A DNA stretch of 64,000 nt from Aerococcus sp. Group 1 (GTDB lineage: Bacteria; Bacillota; Bacilli; Lactobacillales; Aerococcaceae). The DNA is taken from NCBI RefSeq assembly GCF_000193205.1, contig NC_015278.1, forward strand, positions 806,001 to 870,000, in the 5' to 3' direction. Below are positions 8,954 to 18,511 of the stretch, piece by piece. How positions within the stretch are numbered: the stretch's first letter is position 1; each line of letters starts with the position of its first letter. A program made the translations under genes and the position numbers. The notes below the pieces were generated by a model. It saw only the letters and a program-made list of their open reading frames with translations, searched no databases and was not told the DNA's origin.

Positions 8954-10041
8954 TTAATAGGTCTTTAGGTCAAATTGTTGGATATCTTCAAGCGTCAGGC
9001 GGCGGAGGAAAGTTTTAACCAGGTGGATGGTATTCAAAAAATCATCATAGGAACAGAAGCAGGCATTGGTATGGGCGTAGCGACTGGGAATACCGATTGT
9101 GGCGCAAGGTGTTCCTAGATTACCCAGGTGAATAGGACCAGCATTGGTGCCGCCGCCTTCGCGGACAGCATGTTGACTAGGAATATTCTCAGCTCTTGCG
9201 GCTTGCTTAAAGAGGTCGATTAATGGGGTGTTGGCTACATAGGAATTGTCACGGTGACGGATTTGTGGCCCCTGGCCAAGTTGTCCTTGTAAGAGCTCTT
9301 TGGCATTGGTAAAGTCATCGGCGGGTGTCCCTTCCAGAATAATCGCGATATGGGGTTGGACCCGTTTAACCGTTAGTGAAGCACCTCGAGTGCCCACTTC
9401 TTCTTGGGCGGCAGGGGCGGCGACAAGGTTAAAGGGGAAATCGCCCACTTCATCCGCTAAGTCGCGCATAATGGCGATCGCACAGGCGGTCCCAATCCGG
9501 TTATCGAAGGCCTTGGCCAGGATGGTTCGGGTGACTTCATTATAAGAGAACTTAGTGGCTGGTACGATTGGTTGACCAATTTCAATCCCCAAGTCATTGA
9601 CAACTTGTTCTCTAGAAGTAGCGCCCATGTCGATCTTAATATCGCTGATGGCAATTTTTTCTCCCGTTCTTCAGGAGTCATAAAGTGAATGGGCTTGGTA
9701 GCTGAAATCCCTTTATAATATTTCCCCTCACGATTACGGACATAGAAGACTTGGGCGGTTAAGTTAGAGGGAACCCAGCCACCAATGGTTTGAATGAGGA
9801 CGAGGCCATCCTTGTCAATGGCTTTCACCATGAGGCCCACTTCATCCAGGTGGGAGTCTAGCATGACGGTAGGCTTAGTGGGGTCGACCTGGTCCAGGTT
9901 AAGGTAGCAGTTTTTTAAATTATCTACTTGCAAGGTATAATTTCCCTTGTGTTTATTAATGACCTCGATGACCTCATCTTCGAAGCCGGACATCCCTTTA
10001 GCATTGGTTAGATCTTCAATTAATTGTAAATAATCCATCAT
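8954..10041 (-). pseudogene. M42 family metallopeptidase (glutamyl aminopeptidase-like), frameshifted
   Basis: Di-metal cytosolic aminopeptidase of the PepA/FrvX family. The N-terminal part (start 10041, AAAGGA site) carries the metal-binding DSHLDEVGLMVKAID; the C-terminal part carries KAFDNRIGTACAIAIM, AAQEEVGTRGAS with the catalytic Glu pair, EGTPADD and RYAHTNACFC. The two halves are in different frames. Adding one T to the T6 run at 9655-9660 restores the continuous reading EREKKIAISDIKIDMGATS and a protein of about 362 residues, the normal length. All metal ligands are then present, so I expect an intact gene and an assembly error. Confidence 0.85.
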
Positions 10042-10146
10042 CAAACGTCCTTTCTAAAGCAGAACTTTATCTATAATTAATCATAGCTTAGCACGTTTTT
10101 AGAGCGAAGACATAGGCTTTAGTGATAAAAGGCCGCATACATGACA

Positions 10147-10191
10147 AAAAGCGCACCAGACGATGCTGCTAAGGCTGTCTGATGCACTTTT
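10147..10191 (-). terminator. terminator of the lipoprotein gene
   Basis: A 15-bp stem (10147-10161 with 10177-10191) that is fully paired only when read from the minus strand, where two positions become G-U wobbles; on the plus strand they are C-A mismatches. A T5 tract follows on the minus strand. Confidence 0.8.
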
Positions 10192-10225
10192 GGTATTATT
10201 TAATCGTAAGCTGATCGTCTAGCTA

Positions 10226-10876
10226 TTAATCGTGGCTAACCTTGGCATGGATACGAGCGATAAGCTCTTGGGCATTAAGGGGGTGGAGGTCCATGGTAAT
10301 TTGGTCAAAGGCTCGACTGGGGTCATACTTAACAAAGAATTGTGAGCGAGCAATTTGTCCTTGGTCTACGGATTTATCCCCATCTACTCGGTCGATGGCT
10401 TCTAATTGATTACCATTTTGGTCCGTGATCGTGAAGTTTTCTGGCCCAATGGCCATGGCATCCTGAGAAGCGATATTCTTATATTCAATTTCAATTGTGG
10501 CTAGGGTCTTGTGGTCGTAGTAAGGATCTTCAACCATGTCTTGGGGCAGGGCGTTGACAGTATTTGACACTTGCGTTACTTTCAATTCGGCAATTAATTT
10601 TTCTGGATCGTCAGGGCAGAAGATTGGAATTGTTTGATTGACTTGGTAGTTGGCATCTTTGTCAATATTTTCTTGATTGGTACTATCAGCCGGATTTTCC
10701 AGATTGTGCTGACTAGCTTCTTTGTCGGAATCTTCTTTAATCGTATGGGTTTGAGACTGACTTTCGTTTTGAGCTTGAGCACTGGCTGCCTCATTGGCTT
10801 GATTTTGACAAGAGCTGAGGAGGAGACCAGTAGTTAATAGAGATAGGCTTATCAGTGAGAACTTTTGTAATTTCAT
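10226..10876 (-). CDS. secreted lipoprotein, DUF4352-like
   Basis: Predicted lipoprotein of 216 residues. The signal peptide MKLQKFSLISLSLL is followed by a lipobox LSSC with Cys23 as lipidation site. A Gln/Ser/Glu-rich low-complexity stretch of about 55 residues follows, then a beta-rich domain (LIAELKVTQVSNTVNALP, LATIEIEYKN, ITDQNGNQLEAID) with the hydrophobic pattern of DUF4352/DUF5067 immunoglobulin-like lipoprotein domains. The function is unknown; it probably sits on the outer face of the membrane. Monocistronic, with a dedicated terminator. The domain assignment is by pattern only. Confidence 0.75.
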   Translation of the reverse strand: MKLQKFSLISLSLLTTGLLLSSCQNQANEAASAQAQNESQSQTHTIKEDSDKEASQHNLENPADSTNQENIDKDANYQVNQTIPIFCPDDPEKLIAELKVTQVSNTVNALPQDMVEDPYYDHKTLATIEIEYKNIASQDAMAIGPENFTITDQNGNQLEAIDRVDGDKSVDQGQIARSQFFVKYDPSRAFDQITMDLHPLNAQELIARIHAKVSHD

Positions 10877-11072
10877 CAGAGGACTCCTTTCATAGCGCTT
10901 TTACGAATTGCATTAAGTATAGCAAATCCCAAAGACAAATAAAAAACTTTGGCTAATATTTAATCAAATAATAAGTTATCTGTAACCTCGCTGAAAAATA
11001 AACTCCCCCCTAGAAGGCGGGTCATTTATCCAGTCAAAATCCTAGCTGACGGGCAGAGTGGCCAATAAATCG

Positions 11073-11081
11073 TGTTATAAT
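11073..11081 (+). promoter_or_regulatory. extended -10 promoter of the hydrolase gene
   Basis: TGTTATAAT, a perfect extended -10, lies 33 bases before the hydrolase ATG. No clear -35. Confidence 0.55.
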
Positions 11082-11113
11082 TGAACAAATAACAGAAGAG
11101 GAAAGAAGCGACC

Positions 11114-12202
11114 ATGAAACAGAATTTTAAAGGCTTCCTCAAGGCCAGTATTGGGCTATTAGGTCTTAGTAGTCTAGCTATCCTGCTGCAGAGGAAGCAG
11201 CATGCCCGTCAAAGTCGAATAAGATCTCCCCAAGGAATCCAAGAAAATGTCATCATTCAAGCGGGTGGGATCCCACAGGCTCTGCAATTAAGAGGTAATC
11301 AAAGGACTAATCCAGTGATTTTATGGGTTCACGGGGGGCCAGGCATGGCTAATCCCTTTTTGACCTATGCCTATCAACCGGCCCTTGAAGAGGATTATAC
11401 CTTTGCTTATTGGAGTCAGCGGGGAGCGGGACGGACTTATTACTTAAACCAAGGGCAAGTCTCGGGAATGACCCTGGCCCAAGTCATTGATGATATGGAT
11501 GAGGTCGTAGATTATTTAAGGGCGCGTTTTAAGCAAGAGAAAATCTTTATTATCGGCCACTCTTGGGGGAGTCAAGTGAGCAGCCTTTATATTAAGACCC
11601 ATCCCCATAAGGTCAAGGCCTATCTGGGCGTGAGCCAGATTATTGATATTATTGCTTCCCAGAGGAGCCTGCTCGACCAGGCGGAAAGCGCTGCTCAAGC
11701 ATCAGGGGATGAGGATGGTCTACTGGAAATTCGCTCTTTAAAGCGGGCTAGTGATGACCAGCTAAACCACCGTCTGATTCCCGCCCAAGACTATTTAACC
11801 ATTGAACAGGTAGCGGGAAAATATTTACCGGGTAACCCTCTCACAGACGCCTTAAAAGGGACATGGCTTGCCTTGACCGCGCCTGATTTTTCTTGGATGG
11901 ATATAAGGTGGTATGGACTTTTTCTCTTTCAATTGTCGCATTATATTGCCATCCAAGCCCCTTTAATGATTGTTTCCAATCAATTTAAATTGGCCCAAGG
12001 GGATAGCTACCAGGTGCCGGTTTACTTTGTCTCTGGGGGAAGAGATTGGACAGCGCCTTTTAGTCAGGTCTTTAACTATTACCAGTCCATAACCGCTCCC
12101 GATAAGGCTTTTTACTTGCTGAAAGATTGTGGTCATAGTCCTTATCTTGATGATCCTGACCGCTTTGCTGACCGGGTCAGGGCATGTTTTAGTCACTATT
12201 AA
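11114..12202 (+). CDS. alpha/beta hydrolase, proline iminopeptidase-like
   Basis: Membrane-tethered or secreted serine hydrolase of 362 residues. A hydrophobic N-terminal segment (residues 9-26, FLKASIGLLGLSSLAILL) is a probable anchor. The oxyanion-hole motif HGGPG and nucleophile elbow GHSWGS (Ser in the GxSxG position) mark the S33-type alpha/beta hydrolase fold; the Asp of the triad is likely in SGGRDWTAP and the His in LKDCGHSPYLDD. The substrate is unknown; peptidase and lipolytic roles are both possible. A GAGGAAAG site precedes the ATG. It lies 46 bases upstream of trmO and may be co-transcribed. Confidence 0.85.
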   Translation: MKQNFKGFLKASIGLLGLSSLAILLQRKQHARQSRIRSPQGIQENVIIQAGGIPQALQLRGNQRTNPVILWVHGGPGMANPFLTYAYQPALEEDYTFAYWSQRGAGRTYYLNQGQVSGMTLAQVIDDMDEVVDYLRARFKQEKIFIIGHSWGSQVSSLYIKTHPHKVKAYLGVSQIIDIIASQRSLLDQAESAAQASGDEDGLLEIRSLKRASDDQLNHRLIPAQDYLTIEQVAGKYLPGNPLTDALKGTWLALTAPDFSWMDIRWYGLFLFQLSHYIAIQAPLMIVSNQFKLAQGDSYQVPVYFVSGGRDWTAPFSQVFNYYQSITAPDKAFYLLKDCGHSPYLDDPDRFADRVRACFSHY

Positions 12203-12248
12203 GAGAATTGTTAATAAATAATAGGATAAGAAGGAGGCAGATCAAGCG

Positions 12249-12935
12249 ATGGAAATTCAACCCATAGGCCATATCCATACTCCCTTTAAGGAAAAGTTTG
12301 GCATTCCACGTCAAGGGGTTAAGGCCGAACATTCCTATGGGGAAATTATCTTTGAAAAGAAGTATCGCCAGTTGGAGGCCTTTAAAGGAATTGAAGACTT
12401 TACCTATCTCTGGTTAATCTGGGGATTTTCTCAAGTCAAGGAGAGTGAAATTTTTAAAGCGACCGTTCGCCCGCCACGTTTAGGAGGTAACCAGCGAGTC
12501 GGGGTTTTTGCCTCACGATCGCCATTCCGTCCCAATCGTTTAGCCTTAACGGCAGTGAAATTGTTAGGCTTAGAAACTGATAGTCCCGAGGGCCCCAAGT
12601 TAATTGTGTCGGGGATCGACATGGTGGACGGGACACCAATTTATGATATTAAACCCTATTCTAGTGAATCAGATGCGCTAAATGACGGGCAATCTGGCTT
12701 TATTGACCAGGTGGCTTTTAATACCCTCCAAGTCCACTGGCCCGAATACTTGGCGGACCAAGTTTCTCAAGCGGAAAGAGAGGGAATTACTGAGGTCTTA
12801 GCCGCTGATCCCAGGCCTGCTTACCAAAGGCAGGAAGATCGTGAATATGGGATGCTTTATGGGGCCTATAATATCCGCTTTGAAGTGAAAGACCAGACTT
12901 GTTATCTTTTATCTCTTGAACCAATTAGCGACTAG
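12249..12935 (+). CDS. trmO: tRNA (N6-threonylcarbamoyladenosine(37)-N6)-methyltransferase TrmO
   Basis: S-adenosylmethionine-dependent enzyme that N6-methylates t6A37 in tRNAs reading ACY codons. The N-terminal TsaA/YaeB beta-barrel domain (residues 1-140) shows MEIQPIGHIHTPFKEKFGIP, the YLWLIWGFS segment and the strongly conserved GVFASRSPFRPNRLALT. A C-terminal domain follows, as usual in the family, giving 228 residues. An AAGGAGG site lies upstream of the ATG. Confidence 0.92.
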   Translation: MEIQPIGHIHTPFKEKFGIPRQGVKAEHSYGEIIFEKKYRQLEAFKGIEDFTYLWLIWGFSQVKESEIFKATVRPPRLGGNQRVGVFASRSPFRPNRLALTAVKLLGLETDSPEGPKLIVSGIDMVDGTPIYDIKPYSSESDALNDGQSGFIDQVAFNTLQVHWPEYLADQVSQAEREGITEVLAADPRPAYQRQEDREYGMLYGAYNIRFEVKDQTCYLLSLEPISD

Positions 12936-12942
12936 TATCTAG

Positions 12943-12964
12943 CTAGGCTTCCTGGGAGGCTTAG
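12943..12964 (+). terminator. short hairpin between trmO and lemA
   Basis: A 9-bp G-U-containing stem (12943-12951 with 12956-12964) without a following T tract. It could be a weak terminator or an mRNA end-protecting hairpin. Confidence 0.3.
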
Positions 12965-13028
12965 GGTAAAATAAGGACAGAGATAAATACTTTTTATGCA
13001 TGTATCCGTTAGCGAGGGAGGAAATTTT

Positions 13029-13583
13029 ATGATTTTCACTGTTGTTTTTGTTGTTATTCTTATTGTTCTCGTTCTAATCGTCGTTTGGGGGATCGGCGCC
13101 TATAACCGCATGATCCAATCCAAGGAAATGATTGATAATTCCATGGGGCAAATTGCTGCTCAAGTGGAATCACGTTGGGACGCCCTGACAAATTTGATCC
13201 AAGCTACCAAGAACTACCAAAGCCATGAAGCGGACACCTTGATTAATGTGGTAAGAAACCGCCAGAAAATTAATCCTGATGCTACGGTTAAAGAAGTGGA
13301 GCATGACCAAGACCTCTTCCAAAAGGCCATGCGATCAATTGACGTAGTGGTTGAACAATATCCTGAATTGAAGGCTGCTTCCGTCTACCAAACCACTATG
13401 GACAGTGTGAATAACTATGAAAACAATGTCCGCCAAGCCCGGATGATTTTTAATGACACGGTCACTAAGTATAACCGCACCATTAAAACCTTCCCTAATT
13501 CTCTAATTGCGGGGATGACCGGTTTTTATCCAGAAGAATACTTCCGTGGCAGTGAGGAAAAACAGGAGATGCCTCAATGGTAG
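13029..13583 (+). CDS. lemA: LemA family protein
   Basis: Membrane protein with one N-terminal transmembrane segment (residues 3-25) and a long all-helical LemA domain, including the conserved ESRWDALTNLIQATKNY segment (family pattern RRxDLIPNLV), ARMIFNDTVTKYNRTIKTFP and IAGMTGFYPEEYF. 184 residues, normal length. The start at 13029 is preceded by GAGGGAGGAAATTTT; an in-frame ATG 33 bases earlier lacks a site. It overlaps the DUF2207 gene by 7 bases, a pairing seen widely in bacteria. The molecular function is not established. Confidence 0.92.
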   Translation: MIFTVVFVVILIVLVLIVVWGIGAYNRMIQSKEMIDNSMGQIAAQVESRWDALTNLIQATKNYQSHEADTLINVVRNRQKINPDATVKEVEHDQDLFQKAMRSIDVVVEQYPELKAASVYQTTMDSVNNYENNVRQARMIFNDTVTKYNRTIKTFPNSLIAGMTGFYPEEYFRGSEEKQEMPQW

Positions 13584-15388
13584 TCAAACGCCTATTTTCT
13601 CCATTGCTCAAACTAGCCCTGGTGCTGGCTTTTATCTTTTCCTTTGATCTAGTTCGTTCAGACCAGGAGCCTGTCTTAGCGGTCGACCAGGATATCCATT
13701 CCATCACGGTGGATACGGTTCTCCAGGAAGATGGATCCGCCAAGATTACCGAGCATTGGGACATTACCACCCATGAAGGAACCGAAATTTATAAGCCCTT
13801 GGTCTTGACAGATTCCCAAGAATTAACTGACTACCAGGTCAGCATGGATGGTCAGCCCTTTAGCCCACAAAAGACTTGGGATGTGGATGCTTCTTTTGCT
13901 GCTAAGGCCTATCAATTTGGCCGCAATGAAAATAGTGAGCTCAATTGGGGGATTTCTGACTATGGTCGTCACACTTACCAAGTGTCCTATAGAATCTCTA
14001 ATTTTGTGATGCAAACGACCACTAATCAAATGATCTATTGGCGCTTTATTTCCGATAATCTGGCCGATAGTCCGGAAAGTATACGCATGACTATTGCTTC
14101 GGAAAAGGAAGATTTTAACCTGGAAAACAACCGGGTTTGGGGCTTTGGCTTTCGTGGTCAAGTCCATATTGAAGAAGGAAAAGTCGTGGCTGAATCCAAG
14201 GAAAGCCTGCCTAGCTCTGGGAGCGGTATTCTCTTAGTCCGTATTCCTCAAGAGACCTATCCAACCCAGTGGACTTCGGATAAGGCCTTTGATGATTATG
14301 TCAAGGAAGCCTTTGAAGGCTCCGACTATAACTGGGAAGACTATGATAGTAATGCTTCGGTTGAAGACATCACCTCCATGCCGGGTGAGCGGATGCCTAA
14401 GGCGGTCAAATGGGGCCTGATAGGACTTGGCGGCCTTGGTGTAGTTGGTATTCTAGCCGGCGTGCGTCAGGCCATCAAGAGGAATCGAGCCCTGAAGAAA
14501 TGGTATCCCTCTCTTGAACGGAGAAGTCGGGAATTAGACGGTCAGTATTACCGTGACCTGCCCGCTGATAATATTTATTCGGATTACTTCATTTTGGACC
14601 AACTGGCCATTGATGACCTCGATAGTAACTATTTAACTGGTACCATCCTTTACTTAGTTAAAGAAGGTGGTCTCAAGTTAGGGGGCGAAGCGGGTCTGTT
14701 GAAGGATAAGCATTACTTTATGGTGAATTCTGCTTATCAAGCCCCAGATCTAGACCCGATTAAGGACTGGTGGCGGATCTTTAATGAGGTTGCTGATGAC
14801 AAGGGACAGTTTTCAGAAAAAGACTTCAAAAAATATTGTCAAAGCCATACGGATCGACTAAAAGGTGTCTCCGTATCTTACCGCTCTTATAGTAAAAACT
14901 ACTTGCTGGCAGGGGACTTTATTCAAAATAAGACCTATGCCAAGGCTAAGGAAGACCAAGACCAGCGCTACCTAGCGGATAGCCAGGTGACTTATCCCTT
15001 TACCGATAAAGGCCACCAATTAAGAGATAATTGGGTCAAATTCTACAACTATCTTAAGGATTTCTCCTTATTAAATGAACGAGGTGCCCAAGAAGTGGCA
15101 CTATGGGACCGCTTATTAATTTATGCAGCGGTTTTAGGAATTGCTGAAGAAGTTGCCAAAGAATTTGCCAACCTCTATCCTGATTTTGAAAAACAATCGG
15201 TTTATACTGGGGCTAATGATATTAATTTCTGGCAGTATTACTATATTGCTAATGCCATGAACCGTTCTTATAACCAATCCCTAGCTCCAGAAATGACCTC
15301 AGCCATGTCCAGTGGTGGCGGTGGCTTTTCGAGTTTTGGTGGCGGGGGCGGAGCCTTCGGCGGAGGCGGAGGCGGCGGTGCCCGCTAA
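13577..15388 (+). CDS. DUF2207 membrane protein with glycine-rich C-terminus
   Basis: 603-residue membrane protein. A signal peptide or anchor (about residues 7-32) is followed by an extracellular beta-rich DUF2207 domain, an internal transmembrane helix around residues 278-296, a cytoplasmic domain, and a final glycine-only tail (SGGGGFSSFGGGGGAFG pattern) typical of the family. The ATG at 13577 overlaps the lemA stop, giving translational coupling with LemA. The role of the LemA/DUF2207 pair is unknown; envelope stress or export is a guess. A terminator follows. Confidence 0.88.
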   Translation: MVVKRLFSPLLKLALVLAFIFSFDLVRSDQEPVLAVDQDIHSITVDTVLQEDGSAKITEHWDITTHEGTEIYKPLVLTDSQELTDYQVSMDGQPFSPQKTWDVDASFAAKAYQFGRNENSELNWGISDYGRHTYQVSYRISNFVMQTTTNQMIYWRFISDNLADSPESIRMTIASEKEDFNLENNRVWGFGFRGQVHIEEGKVVAESKESLPSSGSGILLVRIPQETYPTQWTSDKAFDDYVKEAFEGSDYNWEDYDSNASVEDITSMPGERMPKAVKWGLIGLGGLGVVGILAGVRQAIKRNRALKKWYPSLERRSRELDGQYYRDLPADNIYSDYFILDQLAIDDLDSNYLTGTILYLVKEGGLKLGGEAGLLKDKHYFMVNSAYQAPDLDPIKDWWRIFNEVADDKGQFSEKDFKKYCQSHTDRLKGVSVSYRSYSKNYLLAGDFIQNKTYAKAKEDQDQRYLADSQVTYPFTDKGHQLRDNWVKFYNYLKDFSLLNERGAQEVALWDRLLIYAAVLGIAEEVAKEFANLYPDFEKQSVYTGANDINFWQYYYIANAMNRSYNQSLAPEMTSAMSSGGGGFSSFGGGGGAFGGGGGGGAR

Positions 15389-15413
15389 TATACCCATTAT
15401 TTTAGATTCTAGA

Positions 15414-15446
15414 AGAGGTGGGACCAAGGTCTTGCCTCTTTTTTTG
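15414..15446 (+). terminator. terminator of the lemA-DUF2207 operon
   Basis: A 12-bp stem with wobble pairs (15414-15425 with 15428-15439) and a run of eight T's. Confidence 0.8.
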
Positions 15447-15587
15447 TGGACTGGTTTAACGATAAGAATAAAGGGAGTTAATATTGTTTATATTTAACTT
15501 AAAAATATTTTAATTTATACATTAAATAGTGAAGGTTTTGATATAATAAAAGCATTACTATAATTTAAAAAGATTGAGGACTTGTTG

Positions 15588-16229
15588 ATGGATGCATATA
15601 TAAAAAACTTTGTAGGAAAATTTTCGCGTCAGGAAGCCCTGACCCCGCGCCAGCATGCTATCCTCCAAGCAAGTATTGATTTATTTGCCGATTACGGATA
15701 CAGCAATACTTCGACGAAAGAAATCGCTGGTCGGGCCGGCGTAGGGGAAGGAACGCTCTTCAAACATTTTGGAAGCAAACAAAACTTACTTTTCGCTCGT
15801 ATCTTACCCATCATTGCTGAAATGTCTAAGGAAAAATATGCCCAAGAATTTGACTTAGAGCGGATTAAAGATGACCAGTGGACCTTCCAAGACTTTGTCC
15901 ACCATATTCTAGCCAATTGTTTCCAAGAGAATTCTGACCACTACAAGGTGATGAAAATATTTGCCCAAGAGATGCTTTACCGGGAAAATTTCTTAAAGCG
16001 CTTGGCGGAATTAATTCCGCTACATTTGAAAACGGGCTTTTTTAACATTCTAGAGTATTTTAAGGACAAGGGAGAACTGAATAACTGGCCCAATGCCCTG
16101 ATTGTTCGGCTCATGATTTCACCGATCATATCCTTTCAGTGGATTCAATTTGAAAGTGCGAGTCAGGAAGATTTTGCTCAAGCCTTGTCTTATATTGAAG
16201 CTTTTATTGTCAGAGGCCTGTGTTGCTAA
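15588..16229 (+). CDS. TetR/AcrR family transcriptional regulator
   Basis: N-terminal TetR helix-turn-helix (residues about 18-65: ILQASIDLFADYGYSNTSTK, then AGRAGVGEGTLFKHFGSK), followed by an all-alpha ligand-binding domain; 213 residues. The start at 15588 follows AGGA by 8 bases; the two TTG codons just upstream are less likely. The gene lies immediately upstream of a MacB-type exporter in the same direction, and the gap holds a perfect 14-bp palindrome (16312-16325), so it probably represses the exporter in response to a small, likely hydrophobic, ligand. The ligand cannot be read from the sequence. Confidence 0.9.
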   Translation: MDAYIKNFVGKFSRQEALTPRQHAILQASIDLFADYGYSNTSTKEIAGRAGVGEGTLFKHFGSKQNLLFARILPIIAEMSKEKYAQEFDLERIKDDQWTFQDFVHHILANCFQENSDHYKVMKIFAQEMLYRENFLKRLAELIPLHLKTGFFNILEYFKDKGELNNWPNALIVRLMISPIISFQWIQFESASQEDFAQALSYIEAFIVRGLCC

Positions 16230-16311
16230 ATCTTATTATTGCCAGCAAGGCCTGGTTATTGTCATATTGTTTGCTCTCTGGAGGACTTAGTGTTACTGTA
16301 CATGAGTTAAA

Positions 16312-16325
16312 AGTGAGTACTCACT
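16312..16325. promoter_or_regulatory. predicted TetR operator upstream of the ABC exporter
   Basis: AGTGAGTACTCACT is a perfect 14-bp palindrome 79 bases upstream of the exporter start and directly downstream of the TetR gene. Size and symmetry fit a TetR-dimer site. The same palindrome is not seen upstream of the TetR gene itself. Confidence 0.65.
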
Positions 16326-16403
16326 CAATGAAGTAACTGGCTAAGAGACTGTCTTAGTCAAAGCTTTCCTAATAAAAAGCAAGTAAAAGTAAGGAGTAAG
16401 CAT

Positions 16404-18431
16404 ATGGCAATATTAAGCTTAAATGCCGTGAATAAATATTATTCTCTAGCTAATGGCAACCGATTCCATGCTTTAAAGGACATTAATTTGGCCTTTGAAG
16501 CTGGAGAATTAGTCGCCATTGTAGGGGAATCAGGGAGTGGTAAATCCACCTTAATGAATTTAATTGGTGGTTTAGACACTGATTTCAAGGGAGAAATTCG
16601 AGTTGAAGGGGAGAACATCGCTGACTTCAAGGAGCGCGACTTAGTTAATTACCATAAGGATAAGATTGGCTTCGTTTTTCAAAATTTTAACTTAATATCC
16701 CATCTTTCGGTCTTAGAAAATGTGGCCCTAGCGATGAATTTATCCAATATTCCTAAAAGAAAAAGGGAAAAGCAAGCCCAGGCTGTCCTTGAGCAACTAA
16801 GCCTCGGTCAGCAAATCCATAAGCGGCCCAACCAGTTATCGGGTGGACAAAAGCAAAGGGTGGCTATTGCCCGGGCCTTAGTTAATAACCCAGAAATTAT
16901 TATCGCTGATGAGCCGACTGGGGCCTTAGATTCACAGACAGCTGACGCTGTTTTAGATATTTTTAAGGAAATCGCTGCTTCAGGAAAATTAGTCCTTATT
17001 GTCACCCATTCCCAAGCAGTGGCTGGTATTGCTAGCCGCTTGGTCAGGATTGGGGACGGCGAAATCGTTGCCGATGAAAGGGTTAGTGAAAATCAAAGGG
17101 CACTGGCCAACTATCAAGGCATGCGCCAGCTGCCCCATGTGGAGAAAGCCCCTTCCAATGCCTTTTCTTTTTGGTCAGCTATCCAACTGGCCTTAAAGAA
17201 TATGCGGGCCAAGTGGTCGCGTAATCTCTTGATTGCCTTTGGCTTTTCAGTAGGGATCATGAGTATTATTTTGATGTTAGCTTTAGGGTCGGGGGTCAAT
17301 AATTATTTGACGGATACTATGGAAAGCCAGGTTAATCCCCAGGTGACTGAAGTCCGCATGCCTATGAATAATCCAGAAATGGAAGCCATGGAAGAGCGCA
17401 ACCGGTCAAAAGAGGGACAAAATCTTCCCCAAACCACTATCAGCCCCGATTTTCAAGATCCGACCTTTGAGCAGGAAAATATAGAAGAACTTGGGGCGAT
17501 ATCGGGAGTAGAAGACCTTGAAGTTGGCTATACCAATTTCTCTTTAGGGACCGATTACCTCAAAAAAGAGGATCAGACATACCCCTTCATGAACTTACAG
17601 ACGATTTCGTCCTTAATCACTCCCGCTAACCTGCCTGAAGGCCATTTACCCGGACAGGGGGAAATCTTAGTTAGTCGGGGGATTGCCGATAAGTTGGCTG
17701 AAGATACTGGTCAGTCAGCAATCGGTCAAAAGCTGAGACTAAAGTTGACTTTGAAACAAAAAGATCTCAAAGCAGATTTTACTATTTCTGGCATTTACCA
17801 GGCTGACGAAACTATGGGATCAGCGGCTATCTTTGACACCGTCTATTTAAACTATGATGATTTGGAAACTTTAGCAGATGACCAAGACATTGAACTTAAG
17901 CCCAATGTGGTGTATTTAGTGGCTGAAGATGAAAGTCTGACTCCACAAATCAAGGAGAACATCGCGGATATGGGTTATCGCGGCTCGGCCACCGAAAGTT
18001 TAGTCAAAACCTTTACGGAAATGATTGATATCTTCACCTTTGTCCTTATCGGTGTGGCCGGTATTTCCTTACTAGTCTCTGCGATTATGATTTTAACCGT
18101 TCTCTATATTAGTGTCGTGGAGCGGACCCAAGAAATTGGGGTTATTAAGGCCATTGGAGGACGGCGTAAGGATATTCGCCGTATCTTTATATCTGAATCC
18201 TTCTTGATCGGTCTTTTCTCCGGACTTCTAGGGGGAGGACTGGCCATTGCCTTTGCTGGTCTGGCTAACCAGGTCTTAAACCAGCTATTCCAAGTTTCCA
18301 TGTTAGATATTACTTGGCAATTCCTACTTATCGGCTTAGCGATTGCCGTAGTGATTGCTACTATCTCTGGCCTCCTACCCGCCAACCGGGCTTCCAAACT
18401 TGACCCGGTCGAAGCCTTACGGGCAGAGTAA
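16404..18431 (+). CDS. MacB-like ABC transporter, fused ATPase and permease
   Basis: 675 residues. The N-terminal ATP-binding domain has Walker A GESGSGKST, Q-loop FQNFNLIS, signature LSGGQKQRVAIARAL and Walker B IIADEPTGALDS. A cytoplasmic linker leads to a transmembrane helix (about residues 275-295), a large extracytoplasmic MacB periplasmic-core-like domain and three C-terminal transmembrane helices of the FtsX fold, including TQEIGVIKAIGGRRKDI. Such half-transporters dimerise and export peptides, drugs or lipids mechanically; a Gram-positive cell lacks the MacA/TolC partners of E. coli. Probably controlled by the adjacent TetR protein. Confidence 0.92.
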   Translation: MAILSLNAVNKYYSLANGNRFHALKDINLAFEAGELVAIVGESGSGKSTLMNLIGGLDTDFKGEIRVEGENIADFKERDLVNYHKDKIGFVFQNFNLISHLSVLENVALAMNLSNIPKRKREKQAQAVLEQLSLGQQIHKRPNQLSGGQKQRVAIARALVNNPEIIIADEPTGALDSQTADAVLDIFKEIAASGKLVLIVTHSQAVAGIASRLVRIGDGEIVADERVSENQRALANYQGMRQLPHVEKAPSNAFSFWSAIQLALKNMRAKWSRNLLIAFGFSVGIMSIILMLALGSGVNNYLTDTMESQVNPQVTEVRMPMNNPEMEAMEERNRSKEGQNLPQTTISPDFQDPTFEQENIEELGAISGVEDLEVGYTNFSLGTDYLKKEDQTYPFMNLQTISSLITPANLPEGHLPGQGEILVSRGIADKLAEDTGQSAIGQKLRLKLTLKQKDLKADFTISGIYQADETMGSAAIFDTVYLNYDDLETLADDQDIELKPNVVYLVAEDESLTPQIKENIADMGYRGSATESLVKTFTEMIDIFTFVLIGVAGISLLVSAIMILTVLYISVVERTQEIGVIKAIGGRRKDIRRIFISESFLIGLFSGLLGGGLAIAFAGLANQVLNQLFQVSMLDITWQFLLIGLAIAVVIATISGLLPANRASKLDPVEALRAE

Positions 18432-18478
18432 ATATTAGTTGGACAAATCGACCTACTCTTTAAAGAAAGTTTAATTTT

Positions 18479-18511
18479 ACCGAAAAATGGCCTATACGGT
18501 TGAATTTCGGT
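18479..18511. promoter_or_regulatory. inverted repeat at the popT promoter
   Basis: ACCGAAA (18479-18485) and TTTCGGT (18505-18511) flank the position of a -35 box; a TATAAT follows immediately at 18512-18517. No T tract follows, so an operator is more likely than a terminator. Confidence 0.4.

Noticed and set aside
8818..9018. A plus-strand 66-codon frame between the stress protein and M42 genes
   Set aside because: It has no ribosome binding site, crosses a perfect terminator hairpin and overlaps the end of the M42 peptidase gene antisense.
13577..15388. Glycine-rich tail of the DUF2207 protein as a tandem-repeat anomaly
   Set aside because: Glycine-rich C-termini are normal for this family.
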